Assembly (NCBI GenBank): GCA_004764695.1
Contig: SMSO01000014.1
Coordinates: 4,990,845-5,054,844, forward strand
Direction: 5' to 3'
Source of the DNA: Schizochytrium sp. TIO01
Taxonomy: Eukaryota; Sar; Bigyra; Thraustochytrida; Thraustochytriidae
DNA: 64,000 nucleotides
Shown here: piece after piece, positions 1 to 10,897 of the stretch
Layout of the letters: each line of letters starts with the position of its first letter
How positions within the stretch are numbered: the stretch's first letter is position 1
Program-made: the position numbers and the translations under genes
Notes under the pieces: model-generated
What the model saw: only the letters and a program-made list of their open reading frames with translations
What the model was told of the DNA's origin: nothing
The model's database searches: none

Positions 1-562
1 TGGGAAGAGATAGAGGCGCGAATCTTATTATGGATTACTATGGTCGATCGTCACTCGATTTGAAAGAAGAATACAAAAGTCGAGCAAACGAGAAACGAGG
101 AGATCGAGGTTTGAAAGGGATCGACCGACCGATCGCTCGATCGATCACTCCTGCTCCGACGGGCGTTGGGCTGCGAGGAGGGGAGGGGCGAGCGTCTCCA
201 GGCTTGGGTCGCTCGGGGCTCTTTCTTTCGCTTTGCAGGCCTTTGGGGGGACGGGACTGACTTGGCGAACACGGAGATTGAGACCTGGACTGATTCACAC
301 AGAACTCACGCACCGGTGGAGGGCGGGAGACTGTCGTGCCAGGGCTCAGCTTTAAGGCGAGGACCTGCACAGCCTTTCGTTTCGACGCTCGTAGTCGATT
401 GACTGCCTTTGCAACTTGGGTGTCAGTCACATTCAACGGACTGTTCGTACGATAAGCTCTCGAGAACAAAAAATATATCAGTACATACATATTATATAAG
501 CCAGAGATTTCGAATCTTTGGCGTCGCATCTCTAGATTGGGCATTTCTAAGAAAGTTTCGAC
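1..562. other. 5' flank of the 563-1288 gene
   Basis: No gene is supported here. The segment begins with short GATC-rich palindromic text (around 110-150) and is followed by moderately GC-rich sequence. The last 100 bases before the ATG at 563 are AT-rich and include a TATATAA-like stretch near 490-500. A 222-codon antisense reading frame (38-706) crosses into the coding gene and has no recognisable domain, so I treat it as a shadow. The segment probably holds the promoter and 5' UTR of the downstream gene. Confidence 0.5.
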
Positions 563-1288
563 ATGACGGACCGTAAGAGACAAGATCCTGAAGATGGCAT
601 CGATGGAGCTGAGAATGGCGCAGAGCATGAAGCAAAACGACGCAATCTTGAGATGGAGGAGGCACAAAAAAAGCAAAAACTTGCGGAGCAGCTCGAGGCA
701 TTTCACAAGACTGTTGCGCTAGACGTACCTGTATCATCAGTACTATCGCTGAGCGGACTTGTAGAGCAGGATATTGATGGCCTGACGGAGGTCCTAAGAG
801 GCCTTGTGAACTTGGCCGAAGCACTCACAAGTGAAGGACGCCGTGAGGATATTCAGCGGTCTCTCCTGGACATTGTGGAGTTTCTTGTGGTTGCCAAAGA
901 GAAACTCTGCACAGAAGATGCCACAAAACTACCTGCCTTGAGGAAATTAGTGTCACAATTCGAAACCTTGGTCAACAACGTGAAAGCCAAGATTGACTAC
1001 CGCGCTTTGTCTGTATTTATGGAGAACAAGATTGGAGACGCGGGCCTAGACAAGAACGGCCCGATTTGTTCTGAGTTTAATCTGATCAAGTCAAAGTTGT
1101 TTCGCTGTACGACTATGTCATGGGACGAACGCGAGAAAATGATTGACGATCTTCTCCATTCCGTTAACGAGAAACGCCGAGGATTTCTAGTAGAGGGACG
1201 TGCTGCGGTTCGTGGGTATCGTGATATGTCAGACCAGGAGCTTCGAGGCTGGTATACCCTTGCTACAGAGCTGGCTGGCGATGACTAG
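563..1288 (+). CDS. Unrecognised 241-residue helical protein
   Basis: This is a complete single-exon frame from an ATG in a good context (gtttcgacATGacg) to TAG. I do not recognise the family. The first 40 residues are charged and contain a basic cluster (residues 25-28, KRRN) that could be a nuclear localisation signal. The rest is predicted to be almost entirely alpha-helical with regularly spaced leucines (about residues 55-140). The C-terminal 40 residues (SVNEKRRGF ... GWYTLATELAG) look like a compact conserved segment. There is no signal peptide and no membrane helix. The gene converges on the PAPS reductase gene across 2 kb. Codon use is mixed rather than strongly biased, which suggests moderate expression. 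The protein-like composition and full-length frame support a real gene; the function is unknown. Confidence 0.75.
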   Translation: MTDRKRQDPEDGIDGAENGAEHEAKRRNLEMEEAQKKQKLAEQLEAFHKTVALDVPVSSVLSLSGLVEQDIDGLTEVLRGLVNLAEALTSEGRREDIQRSLLDIVEFLVVAKEKLCTEDATKLPALRKLVSQFETLVNNVKAKIDYRALSVFMENKIGDAGLDKNGPICSEFNLIKSKLFRCTTMSWDEREKMIDDLLHSVNEKRRGFLVEGRAAVRGYRDMSDQELRGWYTLATELAGDD

Positions 1289-3313
1289 TTTATTTCGCAA
1301 AGAGCGCACGTGTGCCATCTTTTTTTATCTCTACATACGTACATACATGCACTCTTTCTTCGTTTGTTTCTCGACATGCTCTCATATCTCACCTTCTCGT
1401 CACGTCATCATTGCTCCTATATAATCGGCAGGTACGCTACCAGGTTTATAAAGGAATAGGTATATTTAAACAAACTCGTCAACTTTTGCTCTTACACAGG
1501 AGCTGGTAGAGTCTCTCTCCGTCACTCAAAAGAGTCAATGTCGTGTGCATGCATACGTCTTGTTTCATTGTTGTATTGCTGACCACGACCACTGTAAGGG
1601 GTGATATTATTAATCGGCACTAGATATAGAGAGGGTTAGAACGAAGACCAGGTTTTTTTATGGCATCAGTTAGTCTACTGTTTGGTTCCATTGCCTCCAT
1701 TCGGTTGTTTCCTTTCTTATTCACTTGGATTCTTCTTTTTGTTTTTTCAATATAAAACCGAGCAGTCAAACTGATCAGCCTACTGTCAGTTGCCACAAGG
1801 TGCAGAATACAAACTAAGTTTTTCGAACTGAACAGCAAAACACCATTAGACGAATCGTTTGTCTTTTAAAAGTCCAACTAGTCTGAAGCATCACCAGCAC
1901 AGGCAGATGCATTCCCCTTTCCCTCTCCTTTCCCTCCTCAAACTACTACTACTCGTACTACATTATAGAATTAATCATTTATTCTTCTTATTCGGAAACA
2001 TAAATTCTCAGTAGTCTTGGTAAAACACTATCCAAGCGAGGTCTTGCCCGCAGAGTCACTGGAGTCGATTTCTGCGAGCGTCACTTTAAAAAAAAAGGTC
2101 TCTTCAAAGGATAAGGACCAGCGTCATCGCCCGGAACAAAGAATCGTCACGGGGAAACATAGAAAGTGTCCCTGTCAAAAAACAGAGATGGTCAAATGGG
2201 ACAGGGACGCTTCCTGGCTATTGAGCGTGAGTACTCACTCCATGGTGAGCTCTGGAACCGTTTTTAACAATGAACCTTCAACTATTTATGTATGTGGGGA
2301 TATAAGACACAAAAAAGGTCAGTGATGATTGACGGTGAAAGGTGCTGCTTGTATTCCCTTATTTACAGTGATTTAGCAGGTATCTGCCTTTTCTGTCATG
2401 GTTGTACATAAACGAATTACTACCTAGGCTACCAGTATTGATCCATCTAGTAATCATACGTAAAAACAGTTTGAAGTTAGGGAACATGTGGGCTTTAATT
2501 CCACCTTTCGGTGGGTGACGTTTGTTGCTGATGGTTTGGTCATTTCTGAGTTTTACGATAGGTTGAGATATGTGCTCGCGCTGCATTAGAACGCGTGATG
2601 TGCGGAAACGATGGCACGTGGCCAACACCAGCGACAAGAAGCCAGCAGATGATAATTTTAGACAAGGATGGCACAGAAGGAGGGATGCCTAGAAGGCAGT
2701 TGTTTTAACTGTTCAGCTTCTAACATAATTCTCACCATGCATGATAAAATTTAAGCAAGTAAACATATTTGAACCTAGCAAAGTATTTAAATGAAGAGAC
2801 CATCTCGGTAACATGGTTCAAGAACGGATGGGAGTGAGGGAAGTTTTGATGAATGTTGTGATTTATTAAGTAAAAAAAAATATAATTTTTTGTGGGGTGT
2901 GATATTTAATTTTGATCAAGAAGTCAAATTATATGAAGGTACACTACAGACAGGGAAGGGAATGCGAGGGGATCGGCGAACCGTCTTCTTGGACTTTTTG
3001 TATGTAAGTGTATGCCAGTCAATGAATGATGAGCAGGAAGCACGAATAATGCATCAACAAACGACCTAGAATGATTCCAACAACAATAACATCAACTTTT
3101 TGATGGTGAATGGGTCTCTTCTTGTATTAGTCTGTTTGTCTTGTTTTGATGATGCATTGTATGTGCGTTTGTGCATGAAGATGTCTCTGCTATTCATTTC
3201 AGTTGCAAAACGCCCTTAAAAGTACAAAAGGAGAAGAAAACGGTGCAGGACGCGCCAATATGAGTGATGTAACTCGCGCACACTCAATAACCTAAAGGGA
3301 ACATAGCATGCAT
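1289..3313. other. Convergent 3'-3' spacer, no gene seen
   Basis: This 2 kb stretch lies between the 3' ends of the 563-1288 gene and the PAPS reductase gene. It is AT-rich with short homopolymers and no tandem array longer than about 20 bases. The reading frames at 2017-2325 (+, begins with TTG) and 2359-2637 (-) have no recognisable domain. A GTGAGT donor-like site occurs near 2227, but I could not build a spliced gene around it. Confidence 0.5.
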
Positions 3314-4906
3314 TTACTCGAGTCCGAGCTCGGTTGCGCGACCGTGGAACTGCTTCTCAATCTTGAGAGCGGCATTCTGCTTCTCACGAAGCTCGACCTG
3401 AAGCTTGGTAATGTCAGCCTTCATGGCGTCGAGGGAAGCCTTGGTCTTAATGAGTTCGGGGTCGTGCTCGGCCTTTGCGTGGGCAGTAGGTGAAGCGACC
3501 TCGTTGGCGGCGAGTTTGTGTTCGACGGCCTTCTCGAGCTGCTTGCGAAGCTGCAAGTAGGAGCGAACAACCTTCCACTCACCCTCCTCGGCCTCAGCTT
3601 CGGCATCACGGACAAGGAAGAAGGGAGCAGTGGCGACACCAAAGTGCTTGGCAAGAACTGCACCCTCACTGGTGGGGTCCAAAACGTTAGCTACGGCGGT
3701 GTAGCCAATGTAATCGGAGACGTTATCCTTGATGATCTTCTCAGCGACATCATTGCACTTACGGCAGTAGGTACCATCTTCGGTGAGCTTCTTGACCATG
3801 ATGGTGGCGATGTCCGTGTCGGGGTTCACGCGGGTGAGTCCGAGAGCCTTGACTCCGGTCTTCTCGAGGGATTCGGGTTTAAGAACCTGCTTAGGTGCTG
3901 CTGCCTTCTTGCCAGCCTTTGGGGTTGCAGGGGCAGCGGGTGTCTCGACGGGCTCGTGGGTCTCAACGTGCAGGCCGCACTCCTGGAACTTGCCTCCAAA
4001 GCGGCTGTTGCGCGGGTCTTCTCCTTCCTGAACAGGTCTGGAGGAGTGCCAATCTCCGACAGTGTGGTAGCCCTTAGCCTGGAGAGGGTGTGCGGGAAGG
4101 TCATGTTTGTCCATGTACTCCACAACGTCTTCATCAGTCATTCTGAGCATGGGCAAGAGCTTGAATCGTCCCTGCTGGTAGCTGACGGGCTTCATGCCGG
4201 CGCGAGCCTTGGTCTGGGATGCGCGGAGTCCGGAGAGGAGAACGAGCGGGTTGGGCTTGAGGGAATCAAGGCCTGCCTTGAGGGGCTCTACCTTGCGAAG
4301 TCTGCCGTAAAGGCTGTGGGACTCGGCGTCATCCTTCTCCCAAAGCTTGCCGTAAAGTGCCTCCATACGTGCCGGAGACCACTCAGTGTTTGAGGAGACA
4401 GTCAGGTTGAGGCCTAGGGTCTCACGAAGAGTCTCTGCGTATTGGTATGTCTCGGGCGGCAGGTAACCTGTGTCGACCCAGACAACGGGGATGTCAGGCT
4501 TCACCTGTGTGGCCATGTGCAAGAGCACGGCGGACTGGATTCCGAAGGAGGTGGACATGGCAAGACGTCCATCGAACTCCTCCATCGCCCAGCGCAGCAC
4601 GTCAAGAGGGTCGCGCTCCACGCGCAACAGTTCTCCGTTCATGCGCTCGAGCTCAGACGCGGTGTCCACCACTTGCGCCGGCTCGTGCACCATGGCGGCG
4701 GTGCTAAGCTGTTGCTTCTGCTGCACGCGCTGGGCATCGCGGATGGAGCCCGGTGTGACGCTGGCGGCGGAGAAGCTGCGGACGGCAACGAGGCCCTTGG
4801 AGGCGTTGCTGCCGCGCCACGAGCGGCCAGTGACCTGCTGCAAGGCACGCTTACGGTCGCCGCCACGAACTGCGCTCAGAGCGCCTCTGCCGAGCGACCT
4901 GTACAT
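3314..4906 (-). CDS. PAPS reductase fused to thioredoxin-like domain
   Basis: Reduces activated sulfate (PAPS) to sulfite in assimilatory sulfate reduction. I start at the ATG at 4906 because the longer frame to 5005 opens with GTG; this gives 530 residues. Residues 1 to about 70 are rich in Arg, Ser and Ala and look like a mitochondrial transit peptide. The CysH-type domain has the PP-loop STSFGIQSAV (about 118-127), VDTGYLPPET (about 144-153) and the catalytic cysteine in ECGLH (about 309-313). The cysteine pairs that bind the 4Fe-4S cluster of APS reductases are absent: the protein has only three cysteines, one in ECGLH and two in CRKC (381-384). CRKC lies in a C-terminal thioredoxin/glutaredoxin-like domain (about 365-465), followed by a coiled coil (about 484-520). 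The core therefore resembles PAPS-type enzymes while the fusion resembles plant APS reductase. Codons are strongly C-ending, suggesting high expression. Confidence 0.9.
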   Translation of the reverse strand: MYRSLGRGALSAVRGGDRKRALQQVTGRSWRGSNASKGLVAVRSFSAASVTPGSIRDAQRVQQKQQLSTAAMVHEPAQVVDTASELERMNGELLRVERDPLDVLRWAMEEFDGRLAMSTSFGIQSAVLLHMATQVKPDIPVVWVDTGYLPPETYQYAETLRETLGLNLTVSSNTEWSPARMEALYGKLWEKDDAESHSLYGRLRKVEPLKAGLDSLKPNPLVLLSGLRASQTKARAGMKPVSYQQGRFKLLPMLRMTDEDVVEYMDKHDLPAHPLQAKGYHTVGDWHSSRPVQEGEDPRNSRFGGKFQECGLHVETHEPVETPAAPATPKAGKKAAAPKQVLKPESLEKTGVKALGLTRVNPDTDIATIMVKKLTEDGTYCRKCNDVAEKIIKDNVSDYIGYTAVANVLDPTSEGAVLAKHFGVATAPFFLVRDAEAEAEEGEWKVVRSYLQLRKQLEKAVEHKLAANEVASPTAHAKAEHDPELIKTKASLDAMKADITKLQVELREKQNAALKIEKQFHGRATELGLE

Positions 4907-5251
4907 TCTGGCTGCTGGTGTTGCTCTGACTGAGAACTGTGAACTGTGAGTTGGGTTGTTGTTTTGGCTGCTTCGAGGACCTCGGAGACCGCCACGCTCT
5001 CGCACGCAGACGATCTATGTGTCAAGCAAGCAAGTTGTCGATGAGGGTCTTTTGCTGCTGTTCTGCTGCTCTGCAAAACCACGCCAAGAGCTTTAGACAG
5101 GAGAGAGAATCTGGTCAAGCTGTTGCTGTTGCTGCTACTGCTGCTGCTGCTGTAGGTGGCAGCGGCGACGAGCTTGCTGAACACGACTCGGGCTCGCTCG
5201 AGTTTGCTGTTTGCTTGAGCCTGGCTGGACGCCGTCCACTTCGCCGCTTAG

Positions 5252-5398
5252 ACTTTCTTTTCTTTTCTTTTCTTTTCTCTTGTCTTGTCTTGTCTTGTCT
5301 TGTCTTCTTTTCTTTTCTGTCTTTTCTTTCTACTAACAGAGAAAAAGAAAGAAAAAAAGAAAAGAAAAAAAAAGGAAAGTGAATAGAGATGAAAAAAG
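5252..5398. repeat. Polypyrimidine then polypurine microsatellite block
   Basis: TTTTC-type units pass into TTGTC units (5252-5332), then a short spacer, then GAAA/GAAAA units (5336-5398) on the same strand. The two halves are roughly reverse-complementary, so the block could fold back on itself or form triplex DNA. It lies about 350 bases upstream of the PAPS reductase ATG, so it is probably in the promoter or 5' leader. Confidence 0.8.
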
Positions 5399-6793
5399 AT
5401 GACTTTCCTTACCCTGACTTGACTTCTTCTTGTGCTCTTCTTCGCCTGCCTTTGATAAGCCGTGCGTTGCTGCGAAGTCTGCCTCGAAAGACGAGGAGCG
5501 CGCACACTCCCTCTTTGGTCGACTTAAAACCAGCTTTAGTGGCCTTGTGCTTCGATTGATGCGGCCTTCAACGAATGAATGAATGAATGAACGAATGAAT
5601 GAAAGAAGAAACAAAGAAGTGATCACCCTTAAAAACTTTTTAAATACCGGCGACAACAGTCAATAACAATCAATACTTATTCTTATTCTTGGTATCGCTT
5701 TAAAAGGGCTTTCTCTTCTCTTCTCTTCTCTTTTCTTTCTTCCTCGCTTCCACTTTCTTAAGAAAGCTCTTCTGCTTTGCTCTTTGCTTTTGGCTTCGGG
5801 CTGCTCGATTTCGGGTCTGCTGCAGCAGCTCTTCGGCCGCGTGGTCCTGGAGCGAGCGAGGTCTTCAGATGACCTCCCTCTTCCTTCGCCGGTTTCCCTG
5901 TTCGTCCGCAGCCCTTCGAGATCCTTCCGTCGATCAATCATTCGCATTTCATCGACGGCCAATGCCAAATCCTCATTTCCCAACTAATCACAGACGGTCA
6001 GTCAGTCAGTCCCTTTCTCTTCCTCTTCCTTTTCTTCTTCTTCTTCTTCTTCTTTTTCTCTCTCCACTATTATTCGTTATTCCCCTTTCTACAAAAGAGC
6101 TCCAAAAACCAAAACTTTTTATAGTATAAGAAACCAAAGAAAAAAGAATGAAAAAAGAGAAACCAATCACTCAATCTATCTATTTATATATTTATGTATT
6201 TATGTATTTATCTATTTGTTTATTTATCTATCTGTATATGTATCAGTCTCAGCGTGTTCTCTCTCCACGTACTTTTCCTGCTCCTTTCTAAACCTCTCTG
6301 CCTCCTTTCTCTTCTTATCAGTACTTCCGCTCTCTTTTCTTGAACGGAACCCACTCCCGCCGCGCCTTCGGGCGAGTCTCCACGCGCCGCCGAAGTCCCG
6401 AGCTGCCGTCTATACAACTAATAGCTAGGCGAATGAACGTTTGAATGAATGAATAATTGAAATGAAATTGAATAATTGAATAATTGAATAATTGAGTTAA
6501 TGAATGAATGGATAAATGAATGAGTGAATGAAGCAATCAATTAATGTGGGTACGCGCAGAGCTTGCTTGAAAAGTTGAATGGTCCTCACGAGGAACAGCC
6601 AAAGTCAATCAACCCGCGTCCAAGCCGGCCGAAGTCAAAGAAAAGGCGAACCATTGACGGTGACGGTGACGCCGACAATGATGATGATGGTGATGGTGAT
6701 GGTGATGGCGATGATGGTGACCATCGCCGCCGCTCTTCAGAAAGTCTGCCTTTTCACCCAAGTTTTTTCTTGCTATTAATAAACTTTTAAGCA

Positions 6794-6926
6794 GAAAAAC
6801 AAAACAAAACAAAACAAAACAAAACAAAACAAAACAAAACAAACAAACAAAACAAAACAAAACAAAACAAAACAAAACAAAACAAAACAAAACAAAACAA
6901 AACAAAACAAAACAAAACAAAAAAAC
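6794..6926. repeat. (AAAAC)n array, about 130 bp
   Basis: About 26 copies of the pentamer AAAAC, interrupted once near 6841 by two AAAC units. It is the longest near-perfect array in the window. The opposite strand reads as a long Phe/Cys/Leu/Val open frame, which is an artefact of the repeat. Confidence 0.95.
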
Positions 6927-9163
6927 ATTGTTTTCTTCTTGCTTTTCTTTCCCATTCACTGCTCAAGTCAGTCTTTCATAGGCGGAGACAGGGTAAGGAG
7001 ATAGAAGGCGAAGGAGGCGACTTTCTTGTCTTGTTCGTAGCACGATGATTGAAGAAGGAGAGAGCTTGGTTGGGTTCGTGGTACATTGATTGGAACACTG
7101 ACTCACTCACTCACTCACTCACTCACTCACCATCGCCGCCGCTTTGTTCGTTCATCAACCGTTTCTATTGCCTTGTCCTCGCGTTTATTTTGCTGATGTC
7201 GAAGAGGCACCTCAGAATAAGAAGAGGGAGCGGGTTTCATCATCTAGCGTTTTAAAATGAATCATTAAGCAAACGTGGATAGACATCACTGATTTCTTGC
7301 GAATGCGAGAAAGGAAATGATGCAGGAATGAAGAACGCTAGCGCCTTCTGCCTCCCTCGAGTCCTATTTCCTCTGTGCACACCCGCTCTCGAAGGCACGC
7401 ATTCACTCCTCCGCTGTAGTCGAACTTGAAGAGCCATCCGCACAACAGAAACAAACAAATCCATACGCAAGTCCATCTTTCCCATTATCTCTCTCAACTT
7501 AGCTATGTATGTATGTATATTCATCCTCACTTGCTTCATAATTCTTCTCCTTCTTCTTTAAAAAAGACAAAACAAAAAACACTTACCAATGAGTGAGTGA
7601 GTGAGTGTATTGTAATTAGTTGATTATACTTTTCTCTTTCTTGCCTCGCTAGAAAGGAGATCCGACGGGCCTCGCGGTAATCGTCCCGACCTCGCGAAAA
7701 CCTCGCTGAGAAGGCAGAAAGCCCGAGGCCCATGCATTAGCTGGTTAGAAGCAGCGTCGGGCTTTCTGCGTCCTTTTCCCCGGCACGGCGAGAGAGAGAG
7801 AGAGAGAGAGAGCTTAGGAACGAGAGAGAGAAAGAAGGAAAGCAGACGCAGCCGTGGAGCTAACCGTAGCTGATCTGTGTACTACTCAGTAGGTACGCGA
7901 AGTCCAGGAAAGAAAAGCTGAGGACCTACTGCTTAGTGCCCTTTACTTCTTCAAGAGAGCTGTTCCCGAGATAGAGGGAAACGTTTAAAACTTTTGCAGA
8001 AGTATTTCGTAGTTTAAAATTATTCAAGTTGTTTTTAAAGTAAAGTTTTGGTTTTATTTTCAAAATAAAAGAAAGAAAGAAAGAAAGAAAGAAATAAAGC
8101 CATCTTAGAGATCACTTTTCCTCAATCCTTCTATTCTTTCTAAAATCGAATTTATTTAGATTAATAAAAGGAATGAACTTACATTACACAGGGATAATTT
8201 AAAAAAAAAGAAAAAAAAAAAAGACTCGCACACTTACATCCATTATTATAAAAATATTGAGAGGGAAAGCAGAGGAAAGAATAGGAAATTAACAGCGAAA
8301 AGAAGACAGAAGACATCAAAGATGGAGGAAAGTGCATTTGACGTTTATCCCGTCGTTCGCTCACTCACTCGCTCACTCACTCACTCACCTTCGACAGTCG
8401 CTCTTCGGACAGTCCATCCCAAGAAACAGAGGCAGTACACCCTTCACGAACAGCCCACGACAGAGAAACAGCCGCTTTTAAGCAAACCTTTCAAGTCCAG
8501 AAACACGCCGCCTCAAACACAAACACACGTCTATCTCAAGTCCTTTTATTTTCGAGAGGAACAAAACCCAGGGAAAGCTGCCTTCTGTCCCCATCGACCG
8601 CTTCGACGTCACGGCCCTCCATGTTCCCCGTGTTACCCATAATGAAAAGGCGAGGAACTGGGATGAAGGACTCAGGAGAAGAGTCACAGGTCGCAGAGGG
8701 GGACAGATGGCAGGAGGCGGAGGGGAGAAGTGGAGGAGGAGCGAGGTTGCAGAAACGTCGAGGTGTTCTAACTTTGCTCGGCGGGAATGGAACGGGATTC
8801 TAGTTCAGGCAAGCAAGCAAGCGAACGACGAAGAGAACGAAGAGAACGAAGAGAAGAGAACGGGAGAACGGGATTCACCATTAGGCGCGATATGAGGGAA
8901 GGGCGTCGTTCTCAGCGTAAGCAGAGGAACTAGGAACTCGACATCGCATCTCAATGTAGTACCGATGTACCGGTCCACGGCGCTCGAGGCCTGCCTCTTA
9001 AGCGCCTCCCGAAGGCCCGCCCCAGCTTTCCAGGTACCTGTCCAGCCGGCTTTTCATCTGACACAGCCCGTCGGTTTCGAGGCGCTGCACGAGCAGGAGT
9101 TTCTTCGTTTCCGTCAGCCAATCCTATCTCTTCGCAAGTTCCTCTCAACATCAATGCATGCAC

Positions 9164-9206
<43 letters not shown>

Positions 9207-10536
9207 GTACATGTATATAAAATTTGCATATGTATGTGTATATATATACATACACGTAATATATATATGCACATGATACGTGTGTATTGTGTACCTAATG
9301 CAATGCCAAAACCTGGATACTATGGAGGCTGCACGCCGGCTCCTCGAGCCCTCGCCATATCCGTACCGAGGCAGGCGCCTACGGGAGGGCACGCGGCCAG
9401 CCAGCTAGCTAGCCAGGCACGGGCCCCGGCCAGGCCCGGGGTCTTGCCAAGGAGGAGCGGGCCGCTGCCGGAACTGTGCCCCGGTCGGTGCCTACTGCCT
9501 GAGCTCCTTGCGCTGGAGACGGCGCGGCACGTGAGCGGAACCGGGCGCTTCGACGCCATATAGATGGGAACGGCACGCCAGGCAGAACAGAACGGCCCAG
9601 CAGAACGAACAGAACGACCCCTTGGAACACGCGAGGAGGAGGAACGCACGCACTCTAGCCCGCCTGCTATCTGCCCTTAGCTGGGGCTTCGGCACTGCTA
9701 GCGGCGCGTTCTCTCCGGGAGGGGTCGGCAAGAACGGAACGCAGCGAGATTATGATAGCTTAGCTCTAGGGAGCGGTAGGCGGTGGTAGCGGCAGGTAGC
9801 TGGCTCCTAGCGCCTCATCAAGTCGCCCGGTAGAGGCTGGTAGCAGTGGCTAGCGTGGAGGTAGGAGGTAAGGATGACCTCGAAGTGTCTGTTCTCTTCG
9901 GTCCGCACCCTGAGATGACTCTCTTTCTCTCTCTCTCTTCGATCGAAGCGGTTATGTTCTGGCCAATCTAGCATGGTTTTCATTCACGAAGACGTCTCGA
10001 CTCGCCAGCTTCGAGGCCTTTGGGATCGAGACGCGAGAACCACTCTGCAGAGGCCTCAGGCGGATATAGTTTCTTCAACTTGAGGCGATGCGTGTGCATG
10101 GGAAAGGCTGCTTCGCTTGCTTGAGCTCGCTTGGCCGCCTCCAAGCGGAGCTCAGTAGCGCCATCTTGAGGCGAGACCTGCTCCGTACAGGACCGCGCGT
10201 ACTCTGTCCTCATCGCGTGAATTTCGATAGTAGAGGAATACACGGGTTCCTGTGGGAGGGAAGCGCCTCTGCGAAGCACATAAGAACGGGTTGTGCAGTC
10301 CCTGATGGAGAGACCATCGTGGGTCGTGACGTCACTGACGTTTGCCTGCTCGCTGCCTTTCTTTTCGGCGTCGCTATTTTTAATAAAGGGAAACCTTTTT
10401 TAAATTAGAAAATGCTATTTAATTTAATTTATTATTTGAAAAAGAAAAAGAAAAAGTTTAAGGTGAAATGACTATTGTTAATTTAAAAGTTTTGTTATCA
10501 TCATTTTTCAGTTGTAAAAGGCAGTATAACTGTTTA

Positions 10537-10734
10537 TTATTTGTACATGATGATAGATGATGGCGGAGGCATTGATGATTTTAGAACTGTAGAAAGTTCA
10601 AGTTGTTTTAGGACCTCTTCTTCGAAGATGATCACATGACGGAAAAGGTTGTCGGCCTGAGCTGCAAAGGCTGCAGGTCGTAATCTGAGTGTCTTCAGCG
10701 CCCCTTCAAAGTCAAAACACGTCCGTCTGAGCAT
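10537..10734 (-). CDS. Possible small protein, 65 residues
   Basis: A short minus-strand frame from ATG to TAA. Unlike its neighbours it is not low-complexity. It contains an amphipathic helix-like segment (AAFAAQADNLFRH then VIIFEEEVLKQLE) and a short Pro/Ser tail. A CAG acceptor-like site sits just upstream, at about 10723 on the minus strand, so it could instead be the last exon of a spliced gene. I recognise no family and see no second exon. It may be chance. Confidence 0.2.
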   Translation of the reverse strand: MLRRTCFDFEGALKTLRLRPAAFAAQADNLFRHVIIFEEEVLKQLELSTVLKSSMPPPSSIIMYK

Positions 10735-10852
10735 CGTGATGTGCCATGATGGCAGCAAGAATAAGCAGTGCCAGCGTGTTCTAGTTCCGCGGCGCTGTTG
10801 CTCTGAATCCGACGCATTCGAAGCGCCTGAGGCCGGCTTTGCGTGAGTTAGG

Positions 10853-10897
10853 CGAAGAAGAAGAAGAAGAAGAAGAAGAAGAAGAAGAAGAAGAAGC
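10853..10897. repeat. (GAA)n trinucleotide array
   Basis: About 15 uninterrupted GAA units in a gene-poor region, not inside a supported coding frame. Long GAA tracts can form triplex DNA. Confidence 0.95.

Larger units (their letters stand above)
4907..8950. other. Gene-free spacer with dense microsatellites
   Basis: This is the upstream side of the PAPS reductase gene. It carries a CAG/CTG-rich tract in the probable 5' leader (5120-5152), a polypyrimidine block then a polypurine block (5252-5398), TGAA arrays (5572-5603, 6430-6530), CTT and CTTTT tracts (5705-5745, 6020-6058), a TATT/TATC array (6166-6245), a GATGGT array (6677-6722), a long AAAAC array (6794-6926), ACTC arrays (7100-7130, 8351-8392), GA repeats (7789-7812) and a GAAA array (8067-8098). 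The reading frames are low-complexity (poly-Phe, poly-His, Ser-rich) and I do not support any as genes. Confidence 0.6.

Noticed and set aside
2017-2325. 102-codon frame with a Cys/Lys-rich core
   Set aside because: Begins with TTG, has no recognisable domain and no splice partner; lies in a convergent spacer.
6794-6926. Array considered as a CRISPR or satellite
   Set aside because: Pentamer with no spacers; a plain microsatellite in a eukaryotic genome.
9301-9760. GC-rich frames considered as a gene
   Set aside because: Ala/Arg/Pro-rich in all phases, contains GCTAGC micro-repeats, and no start context or domain.
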